Below, piece by piece: positions 34,690-45,200 of a stretch of DNA of 64,000 nt. Each line of letters begins with the position of its first letter. Positions within the stretch are counted from its first letter, which is position 1. The DNA comes from Romanomermis culicivorax (taxonomy: Eukaryota > Nematoda > Enoplea > Mermithida > Mermithidae): assembly GCA_963922205.1 (NCBI GenBank), contig CAWUHX010000084.1:682001-746000 (forward strand), read 5' to 3'. Position numbers and translations under genes: made by a program. Below the pieces are notes generated by a model. That model was not told the origin of the DNA, made no database searches, and saw only the letters and a program-made list of their open reading frames with translations.

Positions 34690-35440
34690 TATTGTGTGCT
34701 CGTATGCCCTCGTCTACCTAGCTGCGGTTCTTGGGAGATCCAATCTGGTATGGCCCCAGACGCTAACCCGGTACTAACTACGCTCCTACTGCACCTAGCT
34801 GAGACTGGATGTACGAATATGTTTATTTTGAGCAAAACGAAAAGTGCAGTGAAATACAATAGTGAGGGTAAGTCGAAAAACAAGTATGCAAATACCAAAA
34901 CGAGAACACCGCCGCCTAACTTCTCCCTGCCTTGCAAATCCTTTTCTTCGTCCCTGTGCACAGAGCCACAGGGACTTCAGGATGTCTTAACACGGGGCCT
35001 AAGCTGAAAACTCCTCAAGAGATGAGACAGATCTAACTGTCTCCAAACTACCACTCACTGAACCTCCTGATCAAAACGGACATCGTAAAATCCTTAGGCC
35101 GCGTCGGTTCTCAAACGTACTCCGCACACGACGAACAAAGATAATGCAAAATAATCGGACTCTGCGATAACGCCCACACCTTTCCTAGTCACCACGCCAA
35201 TCGAGACGTCCGGTCCACAAGACAGGACGAAATAAGAGCGAAAAATAGACGTTTCAATAAAAAGATTAAATCTGGCAATAATGAAAAAATGCACAGCGGC
35301 GTGCCTAACATCAACTTGCATGTATTATGCAAAACTTTCGCGCCATCCATTTGTTTGTTTTGGGCCAAAAATGTGTGACACAAACCGTTTTGTCGGTTTG
35401 TTTACTTAATAAAAATTGGAGCTACTTTAACAACAAAGAG
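34690..35440. mobile_element. Unidentified insertion in the LINE, about 0.7 kb
   Basis: LINE coding similarity on the minus strand stops at about 35440 and resumes at about 34690 (RQFLWKSATSKIIG). The inserted sequence is GC-richer than the surroundings, contains CCTAGCTGCGGTTCTTGGGA and has no ORF of note. I could not fix its ends or target duplication. It could be a solo LTR or a SINE-like element. Confidence 0.45.
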
Positions 35441-36700
35441 CTCTAGAAAATAAAAATATAATAAATAGAGGACCAAAGGTCAGAGGAATTGACCCTCTGA
35501 CAAAACTTACGTAGTAATTTGCTTGTTTTTTTATGAAGCTTTGGTTGACCTCCAAGTTGATAAAGCTGTAGATTAACTTTGAGGATATCAAGTAATTCCA
35601 TATTATAACTTTGCCATAGAAGGACAAACCTCTTTATTGCCACTTTTCACACTCTTTCTGACATTTTTCAAGTTTTTCCTCAAAGTTTTTATTGTTCATT
35701 AATTCCTTGTTGTAGGAAAAGTAAATACCAAGAATCTTAACTGTATCCACTATTTCAGAGTTCATTAACTTTTGTTTCTTTGATTTACAACTACCAAGAC
35801 CCAAAATCTGTGTTTTTTTTCAAGTTTATTTTCAAGCCAGATGCACTAGAGAAAGAGTCTATCACTTCTAAGGCATTTTCAGAGTCATGTTTGTCTTTTG
35901 CAAGAATGATTGTGTCATCTGCATACCTAGATATTTTGTTAATCTGATCTGCAACGTTTAGACCTTTAGATGTGTCTGATTGTCTCAATGCTATTGCCAT
36001 GTATTCCATTGCGCAGATAAATAAGTATGGAGAAATTGGGCATTCCTGTTGCACTCCTCTTAATAGTTTGAATCTATTTGTGCTGTATCCTGAATTCAGA
36101 ACAACTGCTTCTGCCCCACTGTATAGTGTTTGTATCCAGTTACAAAATTTTGATCTGAAGTTGAAAGATTCTAAGGCTTTCAGCATAAAATTTCGGTCCA
36201 ATTTTCAATATTCAGTGATCCTCCTTTTTTTCGTCAAAATATTGAATAAGATCTATAAGGTACCTTATATTTTCACCAATGTATCTTGTAGGCACAAATC
36301 CTTTTTAATCCTCATGTATTATATCTTTTATATGACTTTTTTATCCTGCTTGCTAATGCCTTTTCTAGAATCTTATAGTCTACATTTATTAAAGAGATAG
36401 GGCGCCAGTTAGACAAGTCCAAAGGGTCTTTCCCTTCCTTTGGAATTAAAGTGATTATACTACGTTTTTGTGAAGTTGACATTTGACCACATTTGAGACA
36501 ATAGTTTAAGCATCTGGTTAAGGGTTTACCTATCAGGTCCCAAAAATTTTTGTAAATTTCTGCAGTCAGACCATCATCGCCTGGGGACTTGCCGTTTTTT
36601 ATTGAGAACAGAGTTGTTTTATACTCCTTGCTAGTCAGAACTTTTTCTAGTGCTTTGTTTTGACTATCAGAAATTTTTGGCAATGCTTTTGATTTTTGGC

Positions 36701-36754
36701 AATTCTACACAATATTTATGATTTTTGGCAAAATCATAAATATTGTGTAGAATT
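36701..36754. repeat. Perfect 25 bp hairpin with 4 nt loop
   Basis: 36701-36725 (AATTCTACACAATATTTATG...) is the exact reverse complement of 36730-36754. The loop is TGGC. It lies between the endonuclease and RT parts of the LINE. Confidence 0.9.
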
Positions 36755-38129
36755 TCAGTTCTCTCTTCTATCAATCTTCCATCTTCATTTATCAGGCTAG
36801 AAATGCACTTTTTAATATAGTTTCTCTTTCCCAGATTGCAAAAATACTTTGAGGGTTTTTCTCCTCCTGTACTCCACTTTATTTTTGATTTTTCTATGGA
36901 AAATTTGGCTCTTTTTCTCCTACTACATTCAATTCTATTTTAAGCTCATTGTGTCTTATACTTGCATTAGGAATTTCCATGTTATCCATTTTTTCTCCAA
37001 AGTCTGAAGTTCGTTTCTCAGATGAGATTCCCAGTTTTTTCTTGTTCTTACTGTTTCTTTGCAATATGCGATCGTGTCACTTTTTATTTTATACTTAATA
37101 TGGTCCCAGGTTTGGGACAGATCGAATTTATTTTGTTCACTTTCATGGGTTGCCAGCATTACAGTGTTTTGTAGCAGCACTCCATATTTTTCATCTTTTG
37201 ACAAAGAATTGTTGAAATGCCAGAAACCTGGTCGTCTTTTCCTGTATAGTTTCCCCGTAAGTTGAAATTTTATTGTATTGTGGTCAGATACCACTGATAC
37301 ATCACAATTAGAGACATCACTTAGTAACTCTTCAGAAACAAAAAAATAATCTAGTCTACATTTTACTGTTACTGGTCTTTGTTGGGAGCATGTGTACCTT
37401 TTTTTGTTTGGGTGTTTTGATCTAAAAGTATCTATCAGTTCAATCTTTGAAGCTTGTTTCAAAAATTTGGAGATTGAAGCTATTTTGTGGTTAATAATTT
37501 TTCTCCCAGTCTTGTCAAGTTTAGAGTCTATTGTTATATTAAGGTCTCCACCAAGTGTAACTGGGAGTTCATTGATATTGAACTTTTGTAGTTCCAGAAA
37601 TAATGTATTCCAGAAAAACATTTGATCTTTTCCATTCACAGGTGCATAGACATTCACTAGAATTAGTGAAATCTCATCCAAATATAGTTCCAAAAATAGA
37701 TATTGTCCTTATTCATCATTATTGAATCTTTTCACTTTGTGTGTAAAGATGTTGTTCAGGAGTATAGCTACTCCTTTTGAGTTCGAAGATCTGTTTGAGA
37801 AGTAAACATTTTCACCTCCACATCCCCATTCCATTTTCACTCGGTTCTGAATTGTCTTTGTGAAATGAGTTTCCTGTAAGAAGATTATATCAAAGTGTTC
37901 TTTTCTTATCAGTGTAAAGATATTTTTCCTTTTTGCCTGATTATTTAAACCTTTGGTATTTAGAGAAAAAAAAATTAAGATTGTATGACACAGTAAAGTA
38001 AAAAGGTAAAAAAGAAATCTTTGTACATTTAGGCACTATTTTTGACACGTGAAGAACTTGTGTGTGCATTTAGAATTCTTTGGTATGATTATGAGTCATA
38101 CTTTTAACTGATTAGTTTCCGAAAAACTG

Positions 38130-38360
38130 TTGGCACAATCTTTCAGTGCTCTCGCTATTGGGGTACCTTGAAACCCTCTCACTAAATTTATGAACTGAAA
38201 ATACTAGATCTGTTTGAATTTAGCGCAATCTTTCAGCAATCTCACTATTGGGGTACCTTTGAACCCTCTCACTATACAATATAAACATAGGAGCATCAAG
38301 ATATGGCACAATCTTTCAGCGCGCTCACTTTTGGGGTACCTTTAAACCCTCTCACATAGG
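38130..38360. repeat. Three tandem units between LINE ORF1 and ORF2
   Basis: The core CAATCTTTCAGC, CTCTCACTATTGGGGTACCT, AACCCTCTCAC is repeated at about 38138, 38227 and 38311, period about 85-90 bp. It lies between the end of the ORF1 remnant and the start of ORF2. Confidence 0.75.
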
Positions 38361-38539
38361 ATCTTTACATGACCAATGTCAAAACTCCAGTTTATGTGTT
38401 TAAACCAGCTAAACAAAACAGGCTAATCAAAGCAATGGACAACCGGAAGAAAAATAGACAATAAATGTATGCATATAAGTCAATGTAAAAAATAAATTTT
38501 TTCTCTATCTTCTTTATTATGTTTTCTTATTGTGACGTT

Positions 38540-39080
38540 TTTCTTTTCGTATTTTTCGTTGCTCGGCTATTAAATTTTCTGACCATATTGTGGGTGGCTT
38601 ATAATCTTTGTTGAATATAGCTAATTTGCAAATAAATTTGGCCACAAAAAATTTTTCATGGGTCGATGCAAAGTCGGCTTTTATATCTGGATATGTTTTC
38701 CAGACATTTAAAACTCCAATATAATCAATGTGAAATTCGTCTGCTTTGTCCTACGGATCTGCATCGCTTGTTTAAGGAATTTTTTAAATTGTCTTACTTT
38801 TGTCTCAAAATTATCTTTGGGCTCCAATGGAAATAAATTGGTTGGGAAATTGTAAATCCAAATGGCAGTTTTGCGGCAACTTCGATCCAGAATTCCGATT
38901 TTTGGCTTGATTATCTTTATTTCCAATTCTAAAATTTGTATTTGATGAATAATAGATGCTGGCACATCAGTTGTCTCGTCCTGACCTTTTTTGGCTGACT
39001 TGATCTAAACTTTCATCCAATCGCATAATCTTCGTCGTATTTTTCGAATTTTTGTTCAATTTGCATTTATTATTATTATT
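38540..39080 (-). pseudogene. L1-type LINE ORF1 remnant (probable)
   Basis: The minus strand reads NNNNNN-rich start, LDESLDQV, then SIIHQIQILELEIKI, AIWIYNFPTNLFP, VRQFKKFLKQAMQI, with a frame change near 38708, then TYPDIKADFASTHEKFFVAKF and KIRKEKRHNKK. Position, a coiled-coil-like start and a basic end fit an RNA-binding ORF1 protein, but the sequence match is weak. Confidence 0.45.
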
Positions 39081-39089
39081 ATTATTTTC

Positions 39090-40500
39090 CATTTAAAAAT
39101 GTAATAGATGATTCTGAAGTCGTAAAGATAACTCATACACAATCTTCGTAATTTCGTAATTTCCTGCAGGAATTAGTACAAATCGACGTTGTTGCACACA
39201 CAAGTTATAAGAAATTTACATAAAACTATGTCTGTTGTACCTACTTTTACAGAATAATCTATGCAACCAACACTTTTTGTGTATAGACCATACCTGCACT
39301 AGAGAGAAAAAAACCACCATCCAGTAGGCCTGCTGATGGTCAGTTTTCTTCACCAGATTTTCCTTGCTGCTGATGTGTGGTTCAGACTCTAATAAGGAAC
39401 ACTCTATCATGGAGAACTTATTCTAGTCTTCAGAGGTTAGGTGACTAAGATCTAAACTTGAGATCAAAATATTACTGATAAACTAAAGATGCCTTTGGAT
39501 TATGCCGACTGTGTTGCAAAAACGAAATTTACTACTGTTTCGCAATCAAATTCACATATGCTAGACATATACAGTCCCTTTTTCATAAAATGCTAGTAAA
39601 TTGAAAAATAGCAGAAAAGTACTACTGTTGAAATAAGACTCGGGTTAAGATAGAGAAAAATAATAAATAGATTAGAATCAAAAGTAGACCTAATCAGTCA
39701 CTCACTAATTCACCTAATCAGGTCAAAACCTTAGGTAGAAAAGTCTGCAACAGTTCAGTCGGTCCCAAATTCAACAAAGGATCAACTGCTTTCATTCCAA
39801 AGAACTGCAGATGATCAAATAACACTCTGAGCTCAAGTAACTTCAAATCAAGGGCAAACTGAGAAGGCAGGCTGAGCATTGAGTTGCAAATGTAGACTTA
39901 CATGCTGGGTGATACTCCTGAGATCTGGGGTCTAACCTACATTCCCTCCGCTGCAAGGTCGATAATGAATGTCTAGATGGGGTACATTGTAATTGGGTGA
40001 ATAAACTCCACCAATACAATATAATATCAATATAATAAATGGCTGGTCTGGCCGCCGATTTTCTTTACTTATAAAAATAACAAAACGAATGACCAAAAAC
40101 ATGAACAACCGGGCCTTTTATGCATGGTGTCTATGCATCGGTATTGACACAAATTGCATCGACTTTGGCTATTTCTTCACAACCTGGATATAGACTATGT
40201 CCATCTCCGACACTACCATCATAGACGTTTACACAAAGGTTTTACTGTATGATTTTTTAGTCAAAAATAGAAGGGTTTAGTTGAGTAGGCTCAAAAATTT
40301 CCAGTCCTATGCGATATATGCTTTGTCAAAAAATGGTAGAAATATGAAATAGTGCATGCTTTCCATTCTTATCTACCAGCATTTCAAGAAAAACAGACTG
40401 TGGCTCTGCAATTAGATTTAAAGTTTTTTTCATCTGTAAGATGATAAAAATTGTCTATGCCCAGGGAACGTTTTCCCGTGGAAATTCCAATACTGGACAA
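39090..40500. other. Unassigned spacer with a relic of MITE family I
   Basis: 40265-40402 is a degraded, inverted partial copy of the 250 bp MITE (ends AGAAAAACAGACTGTGG). The rest, including 39660-40020, shows no gene or recognised repeat. Confidence 0.45.
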
Positions 40501-40508
40501 GTTATAGC

Positions 40509-40676
40509 ACATTCGATAGCCTGAAGCGAGCTGAGTAATGTTACACATGTTGTTCTTCCCAGTGGGCCTTATTTACACAGAAATTTGTAAGTAAAACAAT
40601 ACATTTTTATGTAAATAAGTTCTTCTGGGAAGAACCAATAGTGTAACATTACTCAGCTTGCTTTGACCTATCGAAT
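40509..40676. mobile_element. Palindromic MITE, about 168 bp
   Basis: Long inverted ends: ATTCGATAGCC...AGCTGAGTAATGTTACAC and GTTCTTCCCAG on the left. GTGTAACATTACTCAGCTTG...CTATCGAAT and CTGGGAAGAAC match on the right. A fragment of the same end occurs at about 57034 (CATTCGATAGCCTATAGGC). Noncoding. Confidence 0.8.
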
Positions 40677-41196
40677 AGCATGAGAAATTTCAGAATTTTT
40701 ACGAGAAAAAGTTTTCTCGAGTTGTTCATACATGTGATTGGGTGGAAGCGCCATAATCAACCCCATGAGCCATTTGTATGGCTAGACGTGGATCCCCTAA
40801 GATTTTCCAATCATATGGTTATCTTAGAAGGCCTATAGAATTGGGAGCCCATCCATTTGAACGACAAAAAACTAAAGATGTTAATTTGGTATTGAATGGT
40901 CATTTTTTAACAAAAAATAGAAAATGCCGATTTTTTCGGCAGTTCTCGCCATGAATACAATTTTTCATTATTTTTCCGACAATTACCATTTTAAGCCATT
41001 TTTCGAAATTTTAAAGCAAAAATTCGAAAATCCTCCAATGATTTCTTGCCCACATTTTGAGCAACCAATGACCCTGCTCCCTATTCATAAAAATACCGGC
41101 TGATTTACCTGACCTCTGAGCTCCGTTAGATATACGGAGTATCTTAAACTATATATAGATTTTTTGAAACACACGTTGGTTGGAATTCAAACTAAT

Positions 41197-41446
41197 CTAT
41201 AGTCGGTATTTCTTGGAATGCTTCTAAACAATGAAAGTGGAAAGCAAGTAGTATTTCAGATTTTCACGATTTTCTGGCAAGCAATAATCATATAGGACTA
41301 GAAATTTGTGAGCGTACTGTCCTAAACTTTAACAATTTTTCGAGTGAAAAATTTTACGGTAAGATCTCTATGTAAACGATTTGGAAAACGGTACTGATTT
41401 GTGTCACTTTTCTATCTGGAAACATTTTACAAAAAACAGATTATAG
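41197..41446 (+). mobile_element. MITE family I, copy 1 (about 250 bp)
   Basis: Begins CTATAGTCGGTATTTCTTGG, ends AAAAAACAGATTATAG. Internal landmarks are GAAAGTGGAAAGCAAGTAGT, TTCGAGTGAAAAATTTTAC and ATTTGTGTCACTTTTCTAT. Ends are inverted repeats (TATAGTCTG...CAGACTATA); TA flanks suggest a Tc1/mariner-type MITE (inference). Confidence 0.85.
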
Positions 41447-41828
41447 TCAAGTATTCGATAAAAACCACCACGCTTATTGCCATTCAGAATTCTACAACTG
41501 AATGTAGTGCGAGTGCAATTTTTGGTTCGTCTCCTAGTTTAATTCGTTTGCCAAAAACATGATGGTCGATCTTATATCTTTATTGACTCAATAAAATGAT
41601 ATACGCTTTGCAAATTCCAATATTCTAATAAACCCTATGAATAGAGTGCTACCCAGGTTTTTAGGGTTAACAAAGTTCCTCTAAATTTCATTTTACTGCG
41701 AAAATTTTTTCTGATCTTAAATACACTGCCTACTGACGGTTGAATTATTTTTGCCATTATTCAATAGTAATTTTCTGGCCGAAGTTGGACAGTTCGACAG
41801 CAAGGGAAATCTCATCTTTAGATCTCAT

Positions 41829-42052
41829 CTTCCAAATAGAAAAGTGACAAATCAGTACTGTCGTCAAAATCGTTTACATAGAGTTCTTACTGTAAAATTT
41901 TTCACTCGAAAAATTGGTAAAGGTTAGGTCAGTATGCTCATAAATTTTCAGTTCTTCATGATATATTGTTTGTCAGAAAATCGCAAAAATCTGAAATACT
42001 ACTTGCTTTCCATTTTCATTATTTGGAGAATTTCAAGAAAAACAGACTATAA
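41829..42052 (-). mobile_element. MITE family I, copy 2 (5' truncated)
   Basis: Inverse orientation; contains AATAGAAAAGTGACAAATCA and ends AGAAAAACAGACTATA. Lies 3' of the 258-aa gene. Confidence 0.82.
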
Positions 42053-42256
42053 ATGATTTCACCAGATAATCCTCATACAATGATGAATACGTAGGCTGAA
42101 CGATCGGTGTGAAAATATAAACATGCACGTTATAAGTGAAAATCTGTAATCAACAGTCCTTTTCATATGTTGCTGTCTATCATGGTCCTCAATTTTATTA
42201 TCAACAGAGATGATCAGTGTAAAAGTTTATGTGAGAGTTTGGGAGCATCTTTGATT

Positions 42257-45200
42257 CTAAAACTGATATTTTCGGACATCAACAGGACCAGAGAAAGTAA
42301 CGTTCGACTTTGTACGTCGGCGCTCATGTAGGTCTTGACGTTTTCTTCTTCGTCTTTCTTCTGTCGCTACCGCTGTCACATCGTCGTCTATGGCGTATGA
42401 AATGGCTAAATTTGAGTCGGCGTCTGGTACTAAATTCGTGGAAGCATTATCAGATTGATCCTGGCTAAAATGTATGGAAAGTGCAAAATCGTGTCAGCAA
42501 GCTGATTCGCGAATGAAAATTGACTAAAACTGAGAAATATCCACTATCTATCCATCGAAACATCGCCCAACAAGAAAGTTGATTATTGCCATTAGTGGCA
42601 GTGCGCAAACAAGGCCATACCGGAAGAAATTTTTTGTTTTACATATCCGGTTTCTCATCATAATTTTCTGTAGTTTATTATCCTGTAACTTTCATTTTTC
42701 TAAATTTGCTAACTTTCTGAATTTCTTCTTCATTTAATTTGGTCAATTTCTTCTATCTCTACAACACGCTTCGTTAAGCTGCGTTGATTTATTAATTTTC
42801 TCTGCGTAAAGTACACTAAACTGTCGCTTTTATAACATGCTTGTAAATAACAACGAATTAAATAGGCATTGACTCCAAAATCATTCACACGGAGTTTTTG
42901 ACCAATAAACTATTGAAGAAGTTAAACGCCCGGTCTAACTAAAATTGCCAAGCTCTAGTTGATCTTGATCTGAGCTCAACCTTCTGACTTCCATCGCGCT
43001 GCAATCTACGAAAATGTTCAAGCTTGATATCAGATCGATATTATCTTCTTGATCTTTGAAAAGCTCGATCTTGAAAATTTTTGTAACAATCATGGCGTGT
43101 GGAAGTCAGAAAAATAGGACGAAGATTAAGCTCAGCTTGGAGTTGTCAATAATAAAACCTGTTTCTTATAAAACGTTTGTTAATTTAAAAATGACAAAAC
43201 TTAAAAAATCCCTTGCATTTACAAAAAAAAGTTTCAATGAAAAAATCGTGAAAGGTTAGGTGTGAGTATACTGCGAGTATGCTCACAAATTTTTAGTCCT
43301 ATGTCATGGTCTAGTAGAGAAAATATAAAAAAGTACTTGCTTCCCCTGTCTATCGTTTGGAAAAATTTCAAAAACACATACTATAGTACAGACATTCTGA
43401 GCACTTACGAGCCATAACCAACCTGCTTCCTCGACGACGAAGCGCCAACCATTAAAGCGACTAACAAAACTACCAAAATCAAAATAATCGTCACGATCGT
43501 GCCGATGGCTATAGAAATGCGGCGCATAGTTTTCTTCAATTTATGCGGATCTTTGTCCGTTCGGCCGTCAAGCTGAACGCCGTCGTAGGAATAACGACCG
43601 CCGCTTTTGTTGACGTCACTGCCGGCGCCAGTTGCGGTAGCCGTCGCCGGGTCGGCTTGGGTAGCCGTCGCTGCACTCACAGTGTCATCGTGGAAGCTTT
43701 TGCGGGGCGCGGTTGCCGCTTTCAAGCATAATCTGCGGGGAAATGTGCATGCGGTGAATATTCTTGTTTTCAGCTTCCAGAACACAACTGACAAGAAATT
43801 ATGACATTAGCTTCACTTTGAACAACTATAAGTTGGTCAAAGGTGATGTGGCTATCGACACTTTTCTTGGAATGCTTCTGTGGAAAGCAAGGACGCCATT
43901 TCGCCTTCTTATAATTTTTCGATGAAGCACTTGTCATAAGACAGCTGAAAAATTTGCAAGCTTACTCAACTAATTATTGTGATTTGATTTTTTGACTTTC
44001 ATCTGTCATTTTTTACTTTGAAAGCATATTTGATAAACAAACCGACTATAATATCTCGCGTTTTGGCATGATGACAAAAAAATTTGTCACATGAAGCAAG
44101 TTCAGTCAAACGTAAAAAATCCTAGGATTTGCGACAGTCGGCCACTCTATGGAATGAATAGGCAACTTGCAGAAAGCCCAGTTCAGAAGAGAAAAAGTCC
44201 TAGGATTTTTGTCGCCGACGTCGACGACTGCATTTCTGAATTGGGCTTTAGACCTTAAACTTATCATGCAAAACAAAAATGTGGAAAATCAAGAATCTCA
44301 GCGATTTCTCGTAAAGCCTTATTGATCAAATCGTGCCAAGCGGTCGCGTGAAACAAACAGTAAAAACATACACTATATTCACTGTAATGAAGCAACTTCA
44401 GGGGACTACGCAAGAACAATCATAGCGCTGTCCAGCAGACCAAGGTCCTGGCAAGCGCTTGCAATGAGATTTTATTGAAACTTTATTGTAGAATTTGCAA
44501 CTTGACGTATTCCTTGATTTTACTTTCTAAGTCAGATACCGTTAAAACAAAGTTTTAACAAAGAAAACAAACAAAGTTTTAACGGTATCTGACTTCGAAA
44601 AATTATTATATTCTTATTAGGGCGGAATATTTTTTAGCAACGAAATGCAAAACTCAACAAAATGAGTATTTTTCACCTTACCACCTGCAATGATCAATGC
44701 AGATTAGAAAAATCAGCAGAAAGCAAGTTCAAGCAAAATTATGCAAATTTTTTTGTAGTGAAAAATACGCAAATTGTGGCACTTATGCACTTTAGCGACC
44801 CCGGAATTTTTCACAAGTTTTTCATCGTGTAAGTTATATGCAGCATGTAAGCATAGGCAACGAAAGCTACCTAGTTTTTCAACGGATAAATGGTCATTTA
44901 TACTTGCCTTTTTCGACGGAACGGGACGGAACGGATCGCCACAGCTGAAACGTTCAACCTGAAAATCGACTTTCGATCGGAAAGGATAAGTAACTCCACT
45001 TTTCCTAAAAAAACCGACGGTAACCTCCAACCAAATTGAACAGAACGAAAATTTCCCTTTCGTTCGGTAACGTTGTATCGATTGCATTCCATTCCGTTCC
45101 GCCGAAAAAGGCAATTATAAATGACCCTTAAGGAACACGTGAGTTTACCGTCCATCAGCCACCCACCCTACAAAATCTTTTCGGCACTGTAAGTATCAAA

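Larger units (their letters stand above)
33502..37985 (-). pseudogene. L1/Tx1-type LINE ORF2 (APE endonuclease, RT), broken
   Basis: The APE endonuclease starts near 37985 (LQETHFTK near 37870). It continues with VNVYAP, LGGDLNITIDSKLDKTGR, RLDYFFVSEEL and VVSDHNTIKFQL (37270-37660), which carry the catalytic Asp/Asn and Ser-Asp-His motifs. RT follows: KSPGDDGLTAEIYKNFW (36530-36590), ITLIPKEGKDPLDLSNWRPI (36390-36460), GVQQECPISPYLF (36010-36055) and catalytic YADDT (35905-35925). A C-terminal segment with CYFCDESNDDILHMFF lies near 33800-33840. Frameshifts or stops occur near 37693, 36950, 36300, 36200, 35800 and 34140-34480, plus an insertion. Confidence 0.88.

Noticed and set aside
34700..34800. 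Possible tRNA-derived SINE head
   Set aside because: Although GC-rich with CTAGCTG words, I could not find A and B boxes with correct spacing or a cloverleaf.
34650..35007. Overlapping frames of about 103 aa on both strands
   Set aside because: They start or end in LINE sequence and run through the unidentified insertion; no motif.
43543..43804. Plus-strand Ala/Val-rich frames
   Set aside because: They are shadows of the middle exon of the 258-aa gene on the minus strand.
44713..45155. Minus-strand frames of 85 and 133 aa
   Set aside because: They cross the palindromic MITE M; the protein-like look comes from the CGGAACGG arms, and no domain is seen.
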